64,000 bases of DNA. Origin: a bacterium. Lineage in GTDB: Bacteria; Electryoneota; RPQS01. Shown in pieces: positions 1 to 7,856 of this stretch (position 1 is its first letter; every line of letters begins with the position of its first letter). The notes under the pieces were generated by a model. That model was not told the origin of the DNA. It saw only the letters and a list, made by a program, of their open reading frames with translations, and made no database searches. Location: assembly GCA_036504735.1 (NCBI GenBank), contig DASXUQ010000017.1:221349-285348 (forward strand), in the 5' to 3' direction. The position numbers were made by a program, and so were the translations under genes.

Positions 1-2
1 AT

Positions 3-824
3 GACCGGGTTGTGATCTTTGATAAGCGCGGCAACTATCTTTTTGAGTTTGCCGATAAGCAGCATCTGGCATCCCCGCGCAGTCTGGTGGTGGATTCGAG
101 CGGACACATTCTGGCGCTGTGCGAACGGCGATCTGACCGGCTGGAAGAGTTCGACTATGATGGCCGCTTTCTGCGGGAGATTTCGCTGAAGCCGTCGGCC
201 ACGGATACGACCGTCATCATGGCCAACAGCATCACCATCGATGATTCGGACCGGGTGTATGCGTTGTGTGCCGATCCGGGCCACATATATGTAGTGGGCA
301 CCGATGGGACTCCGGTGCGGGATTTTCCGCTGTTTCAGGATTTGAGTCCGTCGGATCGCAGCCAGCCGATCGTCGGCAGTATCTCGGTGGTAAATGGCCT
401 GCTGGTGATTCCGATTCCGGTGATATCGGCGCTGACGATGTACAAGACGACCGGGGAATTTGTCAAGCTCTTTGGACATGCGGGTGGCGGACCGGGGTTG
501 TTGAGTTTTCCGGTGGCGACGTCGACTGACGGGCACGGCAACATCCTGGTGATGGACAAGCACCGCCACACGCTGCTGCGCTACGATGCTGACGGGACGT
601 TCATCGACGAGCTGGGCGGGATGGGGATGAACAGGGGGTGGTTCTATCATCCGATTTCCATCTGCACAGACGATTCCGGTCACTGCATCGTCCTGCAATC
701 CTTTTTGAGCCGGGTGCAGGCAGTCAACCTTCCCAGCGTGAAGAAGCCGGCAGGGGAAGTCCGGGTGACGACGGCGCAGGGCGCTTCAGCGGCACCGGCG
801 GCAGAAGACAAGCAAACGAAATAA
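3..824 (+). CDS. NHL-repeat beta-propeller protein (5' end outside window)
   Basis: The frame is open from the first bases, so the N-terminus and any signal peptide lie outside the window. The visible 274 residues carry NHL-type blades about 45 residues apart, each ending in a strand such as VVIFDKRGNYLFEF or LLRYDADGTFIDEL. NHL propellers are protein-interaction scaffolds, often periplasmic or extracellular. The C-terminal 25 residues are Ala/Gln-rich and look disordered. The gene lies 86 bases upstream of an OmcS-like cytochrome, on the same strand with no obvious terminator between, so the two are probably co-transcribed. A role in assembling or anchoring the cytochrome is inferred from position only. 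Confidence 0.8.
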   Translation, partial: DRVVIFDKRGNYLFEFADKQHLASPRSLVVDSSGHILALCERRSDRLEEFDYDGRFLREISLKPSATDTTVIMANSITIDDSDRVYALCADPGHIYVVGTDGTPVRDFPLFQDLSPSDRSQPIVGSISVVNGLLVIPIPVISALTMYKTTGEFVKLFGHAGGGPGLLSFPVATSTDGHGNILVMDKHRHTLLRYDADGTFIDELGGMGMNRGWFYHPISICTDDSGHCIVLQSFLSRVQAVNLPSVKKPAGEVRVTTAQGASAAPAAEDKQTK

Positions 825-910
825 TCTCTTTCAAAACAATTCTTTTGGTTACCGTTCGGCGAGAAGGCGAGCGGGTAATGAATGAACATCCAATGTCAAC
901 GGAGGAAAGC

Positions 911-1972
911 ATGAGACGAACTGTACTTGCGATCGTGATGTCGGTCGGCCTTCTCGCCTTGGTGGCGACACCGGCGCTGGCGTTCCATGATCAGGGTGTG
1001 GCCCACTGTAACGGCTGCCATACCATGCACAACAGCGAAAACGGTCAGATGATTGACCCGACCGCTCCGAACGGCAATCCGTATTTGCTGAAGAACGGAA
1101 CTCCCAGCGACGTGTGTCTGTCCTGCCATGCCACCAGCCGTGGCGCGGTGTGGGGCAGCGATCCGCTGAACCCGCCTCCCCAAAAGGGCAGCGGTAACTT
1201 CGCCTTCCTGGCGGCGGCGAACTTGAACGACGGCCATAGCGGCCATCTGTCCCCGATCCCCGGCTCCTACGGTGGTCACAACGTCATTGCTCCCAGCAAG
1301 AACGCGGCTGCGGACCCGGTTCTGACCACCGCCCCCGGTGGCACGTACCCCGCCGCGGCCATGAGCTGCACGAGCTGCCACAACCCGCACGGCAACGCCC
1401 ACTTCCGTCTCCTCTACGGCGCTGGTCATGTGGAAGCTGGTAACTTCAACTTCACGAACGCGGCCCCGACGGCGACCGGTCTCGGTATCAGCACCGCCAC
1501 CGACGTTGAAGCGGCCAACAAGCATACGGCGTACCAGGGCGGCATGAGCGCCTGGTGTGCGAACTGCCACGGCAACTTCCATGATGGCAATGGCGCCCTC
1601 TTGAAGCACCCGTCGGGCGTGGCCATGGGCGCGTCGATTGCCCAGACCTACAACCTGTACAATGGTACGGAAGATCAGAACGGCGGCGTCGCCGCGACGG
1701 CGTACACCCCGACGGTTGCCTTTGAAGATCCGGCCATGACGACGACCAGCACCGCTGGCCCGTCCGCCACCAGCCAGGTGAGCTGCATCAGCTGCCACCG
1801 TGCGCACGCGTCCTCCGGTCCGAACATCGGCCGTTGGGACTTCAACATCACGACGTGGGCTGAGGAAGGTGTGGAGTCCGGCGCGTACGCGATTCCGAAT
1901 CCGTATCCGACGAGTGGTGCCGAGCAGCGCTCGCTGTGCAACAAGTGCCACAACCGTGACGCCGGCAACTAA
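911..1972 (+). CDS. omcS: OmcS-like hexaheme c-type cytochrome (probable nanowire subunit)
   Basis: A 353-residue secreted cytochrome. The start is the ATG at 911, ten bases after a GGAGG site; an upstream in-frame start at 638 lies inside the previous gene. Residues 1-24 are a signal peptide ending PALA, so the mature protein begins FHDQGVAHCNGCHTMH. Six CXXCH sites start at residues 33, 69, 153, 216, 292 and 343. As I recall it, Geobacter OmcS begins FHSGGVAECEGCHTMH and shares LTTAPGGTYP before heme 3, GMS-WCANCH at heme 4, SCHRAHAS at heme 5 and LCNKCH at heme 6, in the same order. Mature His16 (full-length His40), which in OmcS filaments ligates heme 5 of the next subunit, is at the identical position. 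The mature protein (329 residues) is about 80 shorter than OmcS. Role inferred: polymeric extracellular electron conduit. Confidence 0.9.
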   Translation: MRRTVLAIVMSVGLLALVATPALAFHDQGVAHCNGCHTMHNSENGQMIDPTAPNGNPYLLKNGTPSDVCLSCHATSRGAVWGSDPLNPPPQKGSGNFAFLAAANLNDGHSGHLSPIPGSYGGHNVIAPSKNAAADPVLTTAPGGTYPAAAMSCTSCHNPHGNAHFRLLYGAGHVEAGNFNFTNAAPTATGLGISTATDVEAANKHTAYQGGMSAWCANCHGNFHDGNGALLKHPSGVAMGASIAQTYNLYNGTEDQNGGVAATAYTPTVAFEDPAMTTTSTAGPSATSQVSCISCHRAHASSGPNIGRWDFNITTWAEEGVESGAYAIPNPYPTSGAEQRSLCNKCHNRDAGN

Positions 1973-2019
1973 TCGCCGAGTCGAGGAAACAGTATCGTAG
2001 TTCGTTTCTAATGTGTACG

Positions 2020-2068
2020 TTTCGCGGCCCCAGCCCTTCTGAAGTGATTGCAGGCCGGGGTCGCGAAA
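2020..2068 (+). terminator. Large stem-loop after the OmcS-like gene
   Basis: The arms 2020-2035 and 2053-2068 pair over 16 positions with one G-U and one mismatch, around a 17-base loop. It lies 47 bases past the stop codon. There is no clear U-run, so it may be a leaky terminator or a 3' stabiliser that lets the cytochrome be made in excess over downstream genes. The rest of the 1973-2298 gap shows no gene. Confidence 0.6.
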
Positions 2069-2298
2069 CGGGACTGTTCTTGCAATGACCCTTTATCCAC
2101 TCGCCGCCGTGGCCGCATCCGTTAATAGCGCTGGACCGAAGTCGCGCCGTCAAGGCAGCGAACGGCCCTTTTTTTTGCCCTCGGATGCGACTGTTTGCTG
2201 TTATTTGGGCTCATTTCTGTGGGACTGCACGTGACCGGGGTTGTTTTGTGTCTATAGCGGGTTTCTACAAAGACAGCGGACCCTCCGCGCCGTTCACC

Positions 2299-4347
2299 AT
2301 GCGGCTGGCACTCATCCTTCTGTGGATGTGCCACGCCGCGTCGTCGTTTGCGCTGGAGTGGGGTGCCAGTGCGAGCGAGACCTATATGGATACGCGCGGC
2401 GACAGCACGCGCACGGGGATTCTCGATCAGCAGTACCAGTTTCACGCCAATGGCGAGTTGCTGCCGACGGTTTCCTACTTCACGCTGCTGAACTACCGCC
2501 ATCTGCAAACCCGCGCCAAGGACAGTTCGGCGGTGTGGCAATCGGAACTGATGCCCTCGGTGAGCGCGGTCTGGTCGGCGCCGTTTTTCCGGCTGCGGTC
2601 CGATTACAGCTACCGCGATAACCGCGACCAGCTCAACGTCAACCAATTGAAAGGCCAGTCGGCCAACGTCGTGCTGCAGAGCGATTGGGAATCGCTGCCG
2701 CGCCTGACGGGCCGCTACCAGTGGATTCAGAATGTGAATGATCTGGAACTGCTGGGAGTCGACACGCGCCAGCGGACCATCGGCGGATCGGCGGACTATT
2801 CCTTCTCGACGACGTCGCTGCGCTATGAATTCAACGACATCCGGACGGAGAACCGGCGGACGGGCTTTGAGCAGATTTCACGCAATCACATCGGACGGCT
2901 GGAGAATTCACTGTCCGTATGGAAACACATCGTCTCGGTGCAAACGAGCTACATGATTCAGGCGAAGGCCGACAGGGAGCAGCGGGCCAGCGAGGACGGA
3001 ATCCTGGTGCGTCTGACGCCGCTTTCCGGCCTTTGGTCGAACAGTCCGACGCCCGAACTGGGCGCGCTGGACGGCTCTCCCGGATTGATCGACGGCAATC
3101 TGGACTCGGCGGCCACGCATGCGATGGATCTTTCGGGAAATGATGTTCAGAATCTGGGCCTGGACTTCGGCTCAGCGATTACGGTAGATCATATTTTTGT
3201 GTATACGGACAGCCTGGCGAACAGCGGACTGCGCTGGGCGCTCTATACCAGTTCCGACAATTACACGTGGTCTTTAGTGCGGGGGAATCAGACCTATCCC
3301 TTTAACGTGGTCTTTCGCCGCTATGAAATCGATTTTCCGGTGCAGACGGCGCGTTATGTGAAAGTGGTCAGCGAGCCGCAGCCGTTGCAGATCCCGGTGT
3401 ATGTGACCGAAATTCGCGGGCTGTTGACGCGCTCGCAGAGCACCGGGTTCGCGTGGGCGACGGATCACCATGCCGCTGTGCGGGTGGGGGTTCAGCCTGC
3501 CACCTGGGTTTCCGGCGCGGTGGAAGGCACCCTGATCAAGAATGGCGCGAGCGCAACGACCATTGGCCGGCAGCAGGATGGCCTCAATGGCTCGCTGCAC
3601 CTTTCTGCACACAAGATGGCCGGCATTTCCGGGCAATACCAGTGGAGCCGCACCGAGTATCCGGACGCGACCGGAGGCAGGACCGATACGGAATTGCTGG
3701 GGATGAGCGTGATTTCGCGTTGGCTGAACGGCCTGCAGTCGACCGTGGCAGGCAGCCGGCAGCGGGAAGTGACGGGAAATGCCCTTAATCGCCGGCAGGA
3801 TGCGGCCACGGTGAGGCTGGATGCGGCCTTTTTCCCGGGCCTCGGAGGCGCAACCGAAGGCGGATTGACTGAAGATCACCGTTTTCTTGCGGCAGATGTG
3901 TATAAAACTCGCTATATTGGTCAAGCCATCCAAGCCCAGCCGACCTCCCGCTTCCAGTTTACCGTGGACTACCGGTATTACTGGCTGAGTTCCCAGCGGG
4001 CCTGGACCATTCCAACCCGGGAGAATATTGCCCTGTCGGCGACCTACCGGCTGACCGAGACCCTGCAACTGTCCGGCAGTGCCTCACGGTACCATGATCC
4101 GGTCTCCTCCTATGAGACCTGGCAGGGGCTGATTAACTGGAACGCCACGGAAAAACTGGTGTTGAGCGCCAGTGTGGACGGCAACCAGCCGGACCGGAAT
4201 AACCGGACGGTCGTCATTACGACTCAAGGCATCTTCCGCTTTTCAAGCCACGGCGATGTATCCGCAAGCTACTCCCATCTCGATTCCCAGCAATCGGCAC
4301 GGGAAAATTTCTCCAATCTGCGGCTCGGATTCACCTTCAGAATTTAG
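2299..4347 (+). CDS. Outer-membrane beta-barrel protein with F5/8 type C-like domain
   Basis: A 682-residue protein. I chose the ATG at 2299 because it opens a signal peptide (MRLALILLWMCHAASSFA); the frame is open back to 2185. Most of the chain alternates polar and aromatic residues with Tyr/Trp/Arg-rich strands and ends LRLGFTFRI, as expected of an outer-membrane beta-barrel. Residues about 265-380 interrupt this pattern with a discoidin (F5/8C)-like stretch (LDFGSAITVDHIFVYTDS, then ARYVKVVSEP), a fold that usually binds carbohydrate or surface ligands. No heme motif is present. Between an OmcS-like cytochrome and lipoprotein genes, it could be the porin of a porin-cytochrome conduit or an export or anchoring barrel; this is inferred. 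I see no MtrB-type N-terminal CXXC. Confidence 0.7.
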   Translation: MRLALILLWMCHAASSFALEWGASASETYMDTRGDSTRTGILDQQYQFHANGELLPTVSYFTLLNYRHLQTRAKDSSAVWQSELMPSVSAVWSAPFFRLRSDYSYRDNRDQLNVNQLKGQSANVVLQSDWESLPRLTGRYQWIQNVNDLELLGVDTRQRTIGGSADYSFSTTSLRYEFNDIRTENRRTGFEQISRNHIGRLENSLSVWKHIVSVQTSYMIQAKADREQRASEDGILVRLTPLSGLWSNSPTPELGALDGSPGLIDGNLDSAATHAMDLSGNDVQNLGLDFGSAITVDHIFVYTDSLANSGLRWALYTSSDNYTWSLVRGNQTYPFNVVFRRYEIDFPVQTARYVKVVSEPQPLQIPVYVTEIRGLLTRSQSTGFAWATDHHAAVRVGVQPATWVSGAVEGTLIKNGASATTIGRQQDGLNGSLHLSAHKMAGISGQYQWSRTEYPDATGGRTDTELLGMSVISRWLNGLQSTVAGSRQREVTGNALNRRQDAATVRLDAAFFPGLGGATEGGLTEDHRFLAADVYKTRYIGQAIQAQPTSRFQFTVDYRYYWLSSQRAWTIPTRENIALSATYRLTETLQLSGSASRYHDPVSSYETWQGLINWNATEKLVLSASVDGNQPDRNNRTVVITTQGIFRFSSHGDVSASYSHLDSQQSARENFSNLRLGFTFRI

Positions 4348-4379
4348 GGCCGCCCTGTATGAATCCCAACCCTTCACTC

Positions 4380-4961
4380 ATGAAAACCATCCTCCGAATT
4401 GCCTGCATGCTTTCTCTGGCTGCCCTGCTGCTGGCTGGGTGTGCGGCGGCACGGCACACGACTTACATTGACCCGCAGTTCGATTTCGGTTCCATCGAAA
4501 GGGTGGCCGTGATTCCGTTCGAGAATCTTTCGAGCGATCAGGGGTCGGGCAAGTACGTCACGCGGCTGTTTTTCACGGAATTGCTGGCGCAGAAGGTGTT
4601 TGATCTGGTGGAGCCGGGAGAAGTGTCGGCCTATCTGGCCAGCCATTCCGGAATGTCGGACAAGAATGCCGAAATGAGCGTCGAACAGATCAAGGATATG
4701 GCCAAAACGCTGAACGTGCAGGGAATCATCTTCGGATCGGTCGGGGAATCCTCCGAAGTCCGCAACGGCAATTTGAGCACCCACGTGGTGAGCATTGACG
4801 CGCGCATGGTGAACACGGAGACCGGCAGTACGGTGTGGACCTCGAGTGTCAATACCACCGGCCCCGGCGCGCTGTCCCGGCTGTTTGGAGTGGGGGAGAA
4901 GACGCGCGGCAATGCCGCCCGCAGCGCTGTGCAGAAACTGATTGGCACGTTGATCCGGTGA
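4380..4961 (+). CDS. Lipoprotein, CsgG/LpoB/FlgO-like fold (first of pair)
   Basis: A 193-residue protein whose signal peptide ends in the lipobox LLLAGC, so the mature protein should be lipidated. An in-frame ATG at 4359 would add seven residues with no benefit to the signal. The body carries the pattern of the CsgG/LpoB/FlgO/GNA1162 fold: VAVIPFENLS, then F-LVEPGEV, then GIIFGSVGES, then ARMVNTETGSTVW. CsgG forms the outer-membrane pore for curli subunits, while LpoB and FlgO are envelope accessory lipoproteins; I cannot tell by eye which subfamily this is. Its stop overlaps the next start (GTGA), and the next gene encodes a related lipoprotein, suggesting a hetero-complex. Confidence 0.7.
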   Translation: MKTILRIACMLSLAALLLAGCAAARHTTYIDPQFDFGSIERVAVIPFENLSSDQGSGKYVTRLFFTELLAQKVFDLVEPGEVSAYLASHSGMSDKNAEMSVEQIKDMAKTLNVQGIIFGSVGESSEVRNGNLSTHVVSIDARMVNTETGSTVWTSSVNTTGPGALSRLFGVGEKTRGNAARSAVQKLIGTLIR

Positions 4962-6067
4962 AACCGTTTGCGATGATTCGGCTCCTTGCGGCTCTGAGCC
5001 TGCTGTGGCTGGCCGCCTGTGCAGCGGCCCAGACGGATTCCTCCGCGCAGAAACCGCCGCAGTCGGTTGCCATTCTGCCTCCGGCGAATCTGGCGGAAGC
5101 CGCCGATGCCGCGCCGCGAATGGTGGCGCGGATGAGACAGGTCCTGCAGCAGAAGAAAGTCGAACTGGCGGATTCGGCGGTGGTCGCCGAGGTATTGCGC
5201 AAACATCGCGTGCGCAATGCTGCGGAACTGGAACTGGCCGAAGCGCAGCTTGTGGCGGCGGAGAGCCCGGTACGGTATCTGCTTTTGAGTTCGCTGGACC
5301 GCTATTCGGAAACCGATTCGTCGGCGGAAGTCGCCTTGTCGGCACGGTTGCTGGATGTTCCCACCGCGACGGTGGTGTGGGCCAATACGGTGGCCCTGCA
5401 CCGGGATCCGCGCACGAATTTTCTGGGGATCGGCTCCCACCGGGCCGAAGGGCTGGCGGATGCCGCCGTAAAGGATCTGCTGAAGCCGTTCCGGCTCACG
5501 CAGAATTCCAAGCGCAAACAGGTGCAGGCGCTGAAGCCGCGCAGCAAGGGACAACCCGAAACACCGTGCCGCCGCGTGGCGCTGGTGACCTTCGGCAATG
5601 AGACCGAGACGCACTTTGCGGGCAACATTCTGGTGAACGAACTGCTGGCGGCGATGCTGAAGCGGGGATTCACGATGGTGGATCCGGGCCGGGTGCGGGA
5701 AGTGATGTTGAATTCGCAGGAGCTGATGCAGGGCGAGATTTCCAGCAGCCTGCTGAAGAAATGCCGCGAGGATCTGGGAGCGGATTTTGTGCTGACCGGC
5801 ACGGTCAGCCACTTCGAAGCGATCCGCGGGCAGACCTTTGATGAGCCGATAGTGGCCTTTGAAGCCCGACTTATTGATACTCAACGAAGCGAACCGGTGT
5901 GGGCGAAGAGCTATTCGCGCGACGGCAAGGACTCGGCCTGGATGTTCAATCTGGGCTATGTGCACGGACTGACCGTGCTGTCCGAACGGATGAGCCGCCG
6001 GCTGGCGAGTGATCTTCCCGTGCGCCGTGCGCGTGTGAACTTATCTGTGCAGGAGCAGACTCGATGA
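4958..6067 (+). CDS. Lipoprotein with two CsgG/LpoB-like halves (second of pair)
   Basis: A 369-residue protein. The GTG at 4958 overlaps the upstream stop as GTGA, suggesting translational coupling; an ATG at 4973 is the alternative. The signal peptide ends in the lipobox WLAAC. Two halves share a pattern with the preceding lipoprotein: SVAILPPANL with YLLLSSLDRY and LLDVPTATVVWANT in the first, RVALVTFGNE with FVLTGTVSHF and ARLIDTQRSEPVWAKSY in the second, so the gene looks like an internal duplication. Its stop overlaps the isomerase start as ATGA. Probably an envelope complex subunit made together with the isomerase; its function is not known. Confidence 0.7.
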   Translation: MKPFAMIRLLAALSLLWLAACAAAQTDSSAQKPPQSVAILPPANLAEAADAAPRMVARMRQVLQQKKVELADSAVVAEVLRKHRVRNAAELELAEAQLVAAESPVRYLLLSSLDRYSETDSSAEVALSARLLDVPTATVVWANTVALHRDPRTNFLGIGSHRAEGLADAAVKDLLKPFRLTQNSKRKQVQALKPRSKGQPETPCRRVALVTFGNETETHFAGNILVNELLAAMLKRGFTMVDPGRVREVMLNSQELMQGEISSSLLKKCREDLGADFVLTGTVSHFEAIRGQTFDEPIVAFEARLIDTQRSEPVWAKSYSRDGKDSAWMFNLGYVHGLTVLSERMSRRLASDLPVRRARVNLSVQEQTR

Positions 6068-7746
6068 TTAGAACCTTGACCATATATCTGCTTCTGGCCG
6101 TTGCCGGACTGATATGGATGAACGCGCCGCTGCGCGCCGAAGAGAAGAAGGCTGCGGATTCGGTCCACGTGGCGCCGGACACCGTCAAGGTGGTCGCCAC
6201 CGTCAATGGCGAAGCGATCACCAAGACCATGATTGAGCGCCAACTGATACGGATTCATACCATGATGGCCGCCGAATCTTCCCGCACCAATTTCAGCCTC
6301 GACAAGCTGGTGCAGCGGATGATCAACGATCTGCTGCTGGAGCAGGAAGCGCGCAACGTCGGTCTCGAACAGGATTCGGGAATCGTGGAACGGGTGGTGA
6401 AGTACCGGGCCAACGCCGCCTACAAGCTGATGATGAAGGTGGTCTTCCCGGATACCTTCAGGGCCAGCGAGGACGAGATCCGCGCCGAATATGCCAAGGA
6501 TTTTCAGCGGTTCGGGATTCGTACGCTGTGCGTCACCGACTCGGCCCTTGCGGTGGCTCTGGCCGACAGCATCCGCCACGGCGCCCCGATGGCGGACCTG
6601 GCGAAGCGGCATTCGATTGACCAATTCAAAGAAAAGGGCGGCGACGCGGGCAGTTATGCCCTGCTGGATATTCCGCCGGTGGTGCAGCCGCGGATCATCG
6701 ACGCCAAGCCGGGCGATGTGCTGGGCCCGTATTTCCTGTGGCGCACATGGGCGCTGATTCAACTGGAGAGCAGGCTCGATCACGACAGCGCGACCGTTCT
6801 GGACAGTGTGCGCACTACGGTGGAGCGGATGGTGGTCGAGGCCAAGCGCAAGGCGGCGCAGCATGACCATGCCCTGAAGATGCGGGCAACCGTCCCGGTA
6901 ATGGTGGACACGGTGCAGATCGACTCGATGCTGTACCGGTATTCCCTGAATCTTCCCGCCTCGGGCCGCGCCCTGATTACGGTGGGCGGAACGAACACGA
7001 TCAGCGAAACGGATTTGCGCGGCAAGTATGTGCATCGCGCCGTCAGCAATGCCGACCGCGATCAGAAGAAGGTGCTGTGGGAACTGTGCGACGAGCAGGT
7101 GGAGATGCTGCTGCTGCAGGCCGAGGCCGCACAATCGAAGTTCAGCGAGATGGAAGAGGTGCGCGAGCCGGTGAAAGCTTACGAAGACTCGATGCTGGTG
7201 CTGGCCTATCTGCAGGATGTGGTGGCCGCCAAGGTGACGGTATCCAAGGAAGAGATCGAAGCGGCATACCAGCAGAACAAGAGCTTCTACCACGAGCCGA
7301 ACAAGTACAAGGTGCTGACGCTGACGCGGATGTCGGAGCAGGAAGCGGAAGATGATTACCAGAAGCTGATGTCCGGCACGGATTTCTCATGGCTGGCCAA
7401 GCGGCATTCGACGGACGACGCGCGGGAACAGGGCGGGGAGCGGGACTGGATCACGCGGGATCGCATCCCTGCGACGCTCGCCTCCGGAATGGACACGATG
7501 CGGATCGGCACGATCAACAGGCCGGTTCAGACGGACGGCGGGCTGGTGATCGTGAAGCTGGTGGACCGTCAGACGGGCGCGCCGCTTTCCCTCGACCGGG
7601 TGAAGGGCAGCCTCGAAGCCGGTTTGCAGCGCAAGAAGCAAATGGAAGCGATTGACTCGACGATTAAGCAATTGCGCCAGAGCGCGGAAATCACGATTCG
7701 CGAAGACGTGATCAACGAGCTGCGCGTGACAGGTAAAAAAGGCTGA
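6064..7746 (+). CDS. Periplasmic SurA/PpiC-type peptidyl-prolyl isomerase with two parvulin domains
   Basis: A 560-residue protein with an N-terminal signal or anchor segment (TIYLLLAVAGLIWMNAPLRA). Residues about 40-140 resemble the SurA N-terminal chaperone region (VVATVNGEAITKTMIERQL). Two parvulin-like domains follow, near residues 149-240 (with LAKRHSIDQFKEKGGDAG) and 415-504 (with LAKRHSTDDAREQGGERD). Such proteins fold or escort exported proteins, especially beta-barrels. The start overlaps the upstream lipoprotein stop (ATGA). A dedicated folding factor for the nearby barrel or cytochromes is a reasonable inference. Several canonical parvulin active-site residues are not evident, so it may act mainly as a chaperone. 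Confidence 0.88.
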   Translation: MIRTLTIYLLLAVAGLIWMNAPLRAEEKKAADSVHVAPDTVKVVATVNGEAITKTMIERQLIRIHTMMAAESSRTNFSLDKLVQRMINDLLLEQEARNVGLEQDSGIVERVVKYRANAAYKLMMKVVFPDTFRASEDEIRAEYAKDFQRFGIRTLCVTDSALAVALADSIRHGAPMADLAKRHSIDQFKEKGGDAGSYALLDIPPVVQPRIIDAKPGDVLGPYFLWRTWALIQLESRLDHDSATVLDSVRTTVERMVVEAKRKAAQHDHALKMRATVPVMVDTVQIDSMLYRYSLNLPASGRALITVGGTNTISETDLRGKYVHRAVSNADRDQKKVLWELCDEQVEMLLLQAEAAQSKFSEMEEVREPVKAYEDSMLVLAYLQDVVAAKVTVSKEEIEAAYQQNKSFYHEPNKYKVLTLTRMSEQEAEDDYQKLMSGTDFSWLAKRHSTDDAREQGGERDWITRDRIPATLASGMDTMRIGTINRPVQTDGGLVIVKLVDRQTGAPLSLDRVKGSLEAGLQRKKQMEAIDSTIKQLRQSAEITIREDVINELRVTGKKG

Positions 7747-7764
7747 GGCCAAACCAAAAATCAC

Positions 7765-7834
7765 AAACTAAAAATGAAAAATTAAAAAGTCGGACACTGC
7801 TGCCTTGTGCTTTTTAGTTTTTAATTTTTAGTTT
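7765..7834. terminator. AT-rich 25-bp inverted repeat
   Basis: Arms 7765-7789 and 7810-7834 are almost entirely A/T and pair over 25 positions with one mismatch and one wobble, around a 20-base loop. Both arms are built from short CTAAAAA-like units. It lies between the isomerase stop and the 26-heme cytochrome start. It could act as a terminator or transcript processing site in the middle of the locus. Confidence 0.55.
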
Positions 7835-7856
7835 TTAATTTCGTCTTCGGGGTTCC

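Noticed and set aside
896-1951. Long open frame antisense to the OmcS-like gene
   Set aside because: It mirrors the cytochrome codons, has no binding site and reads as Arg/Val/Ala-rich low-complexity sequence; it is an effect of high GC.
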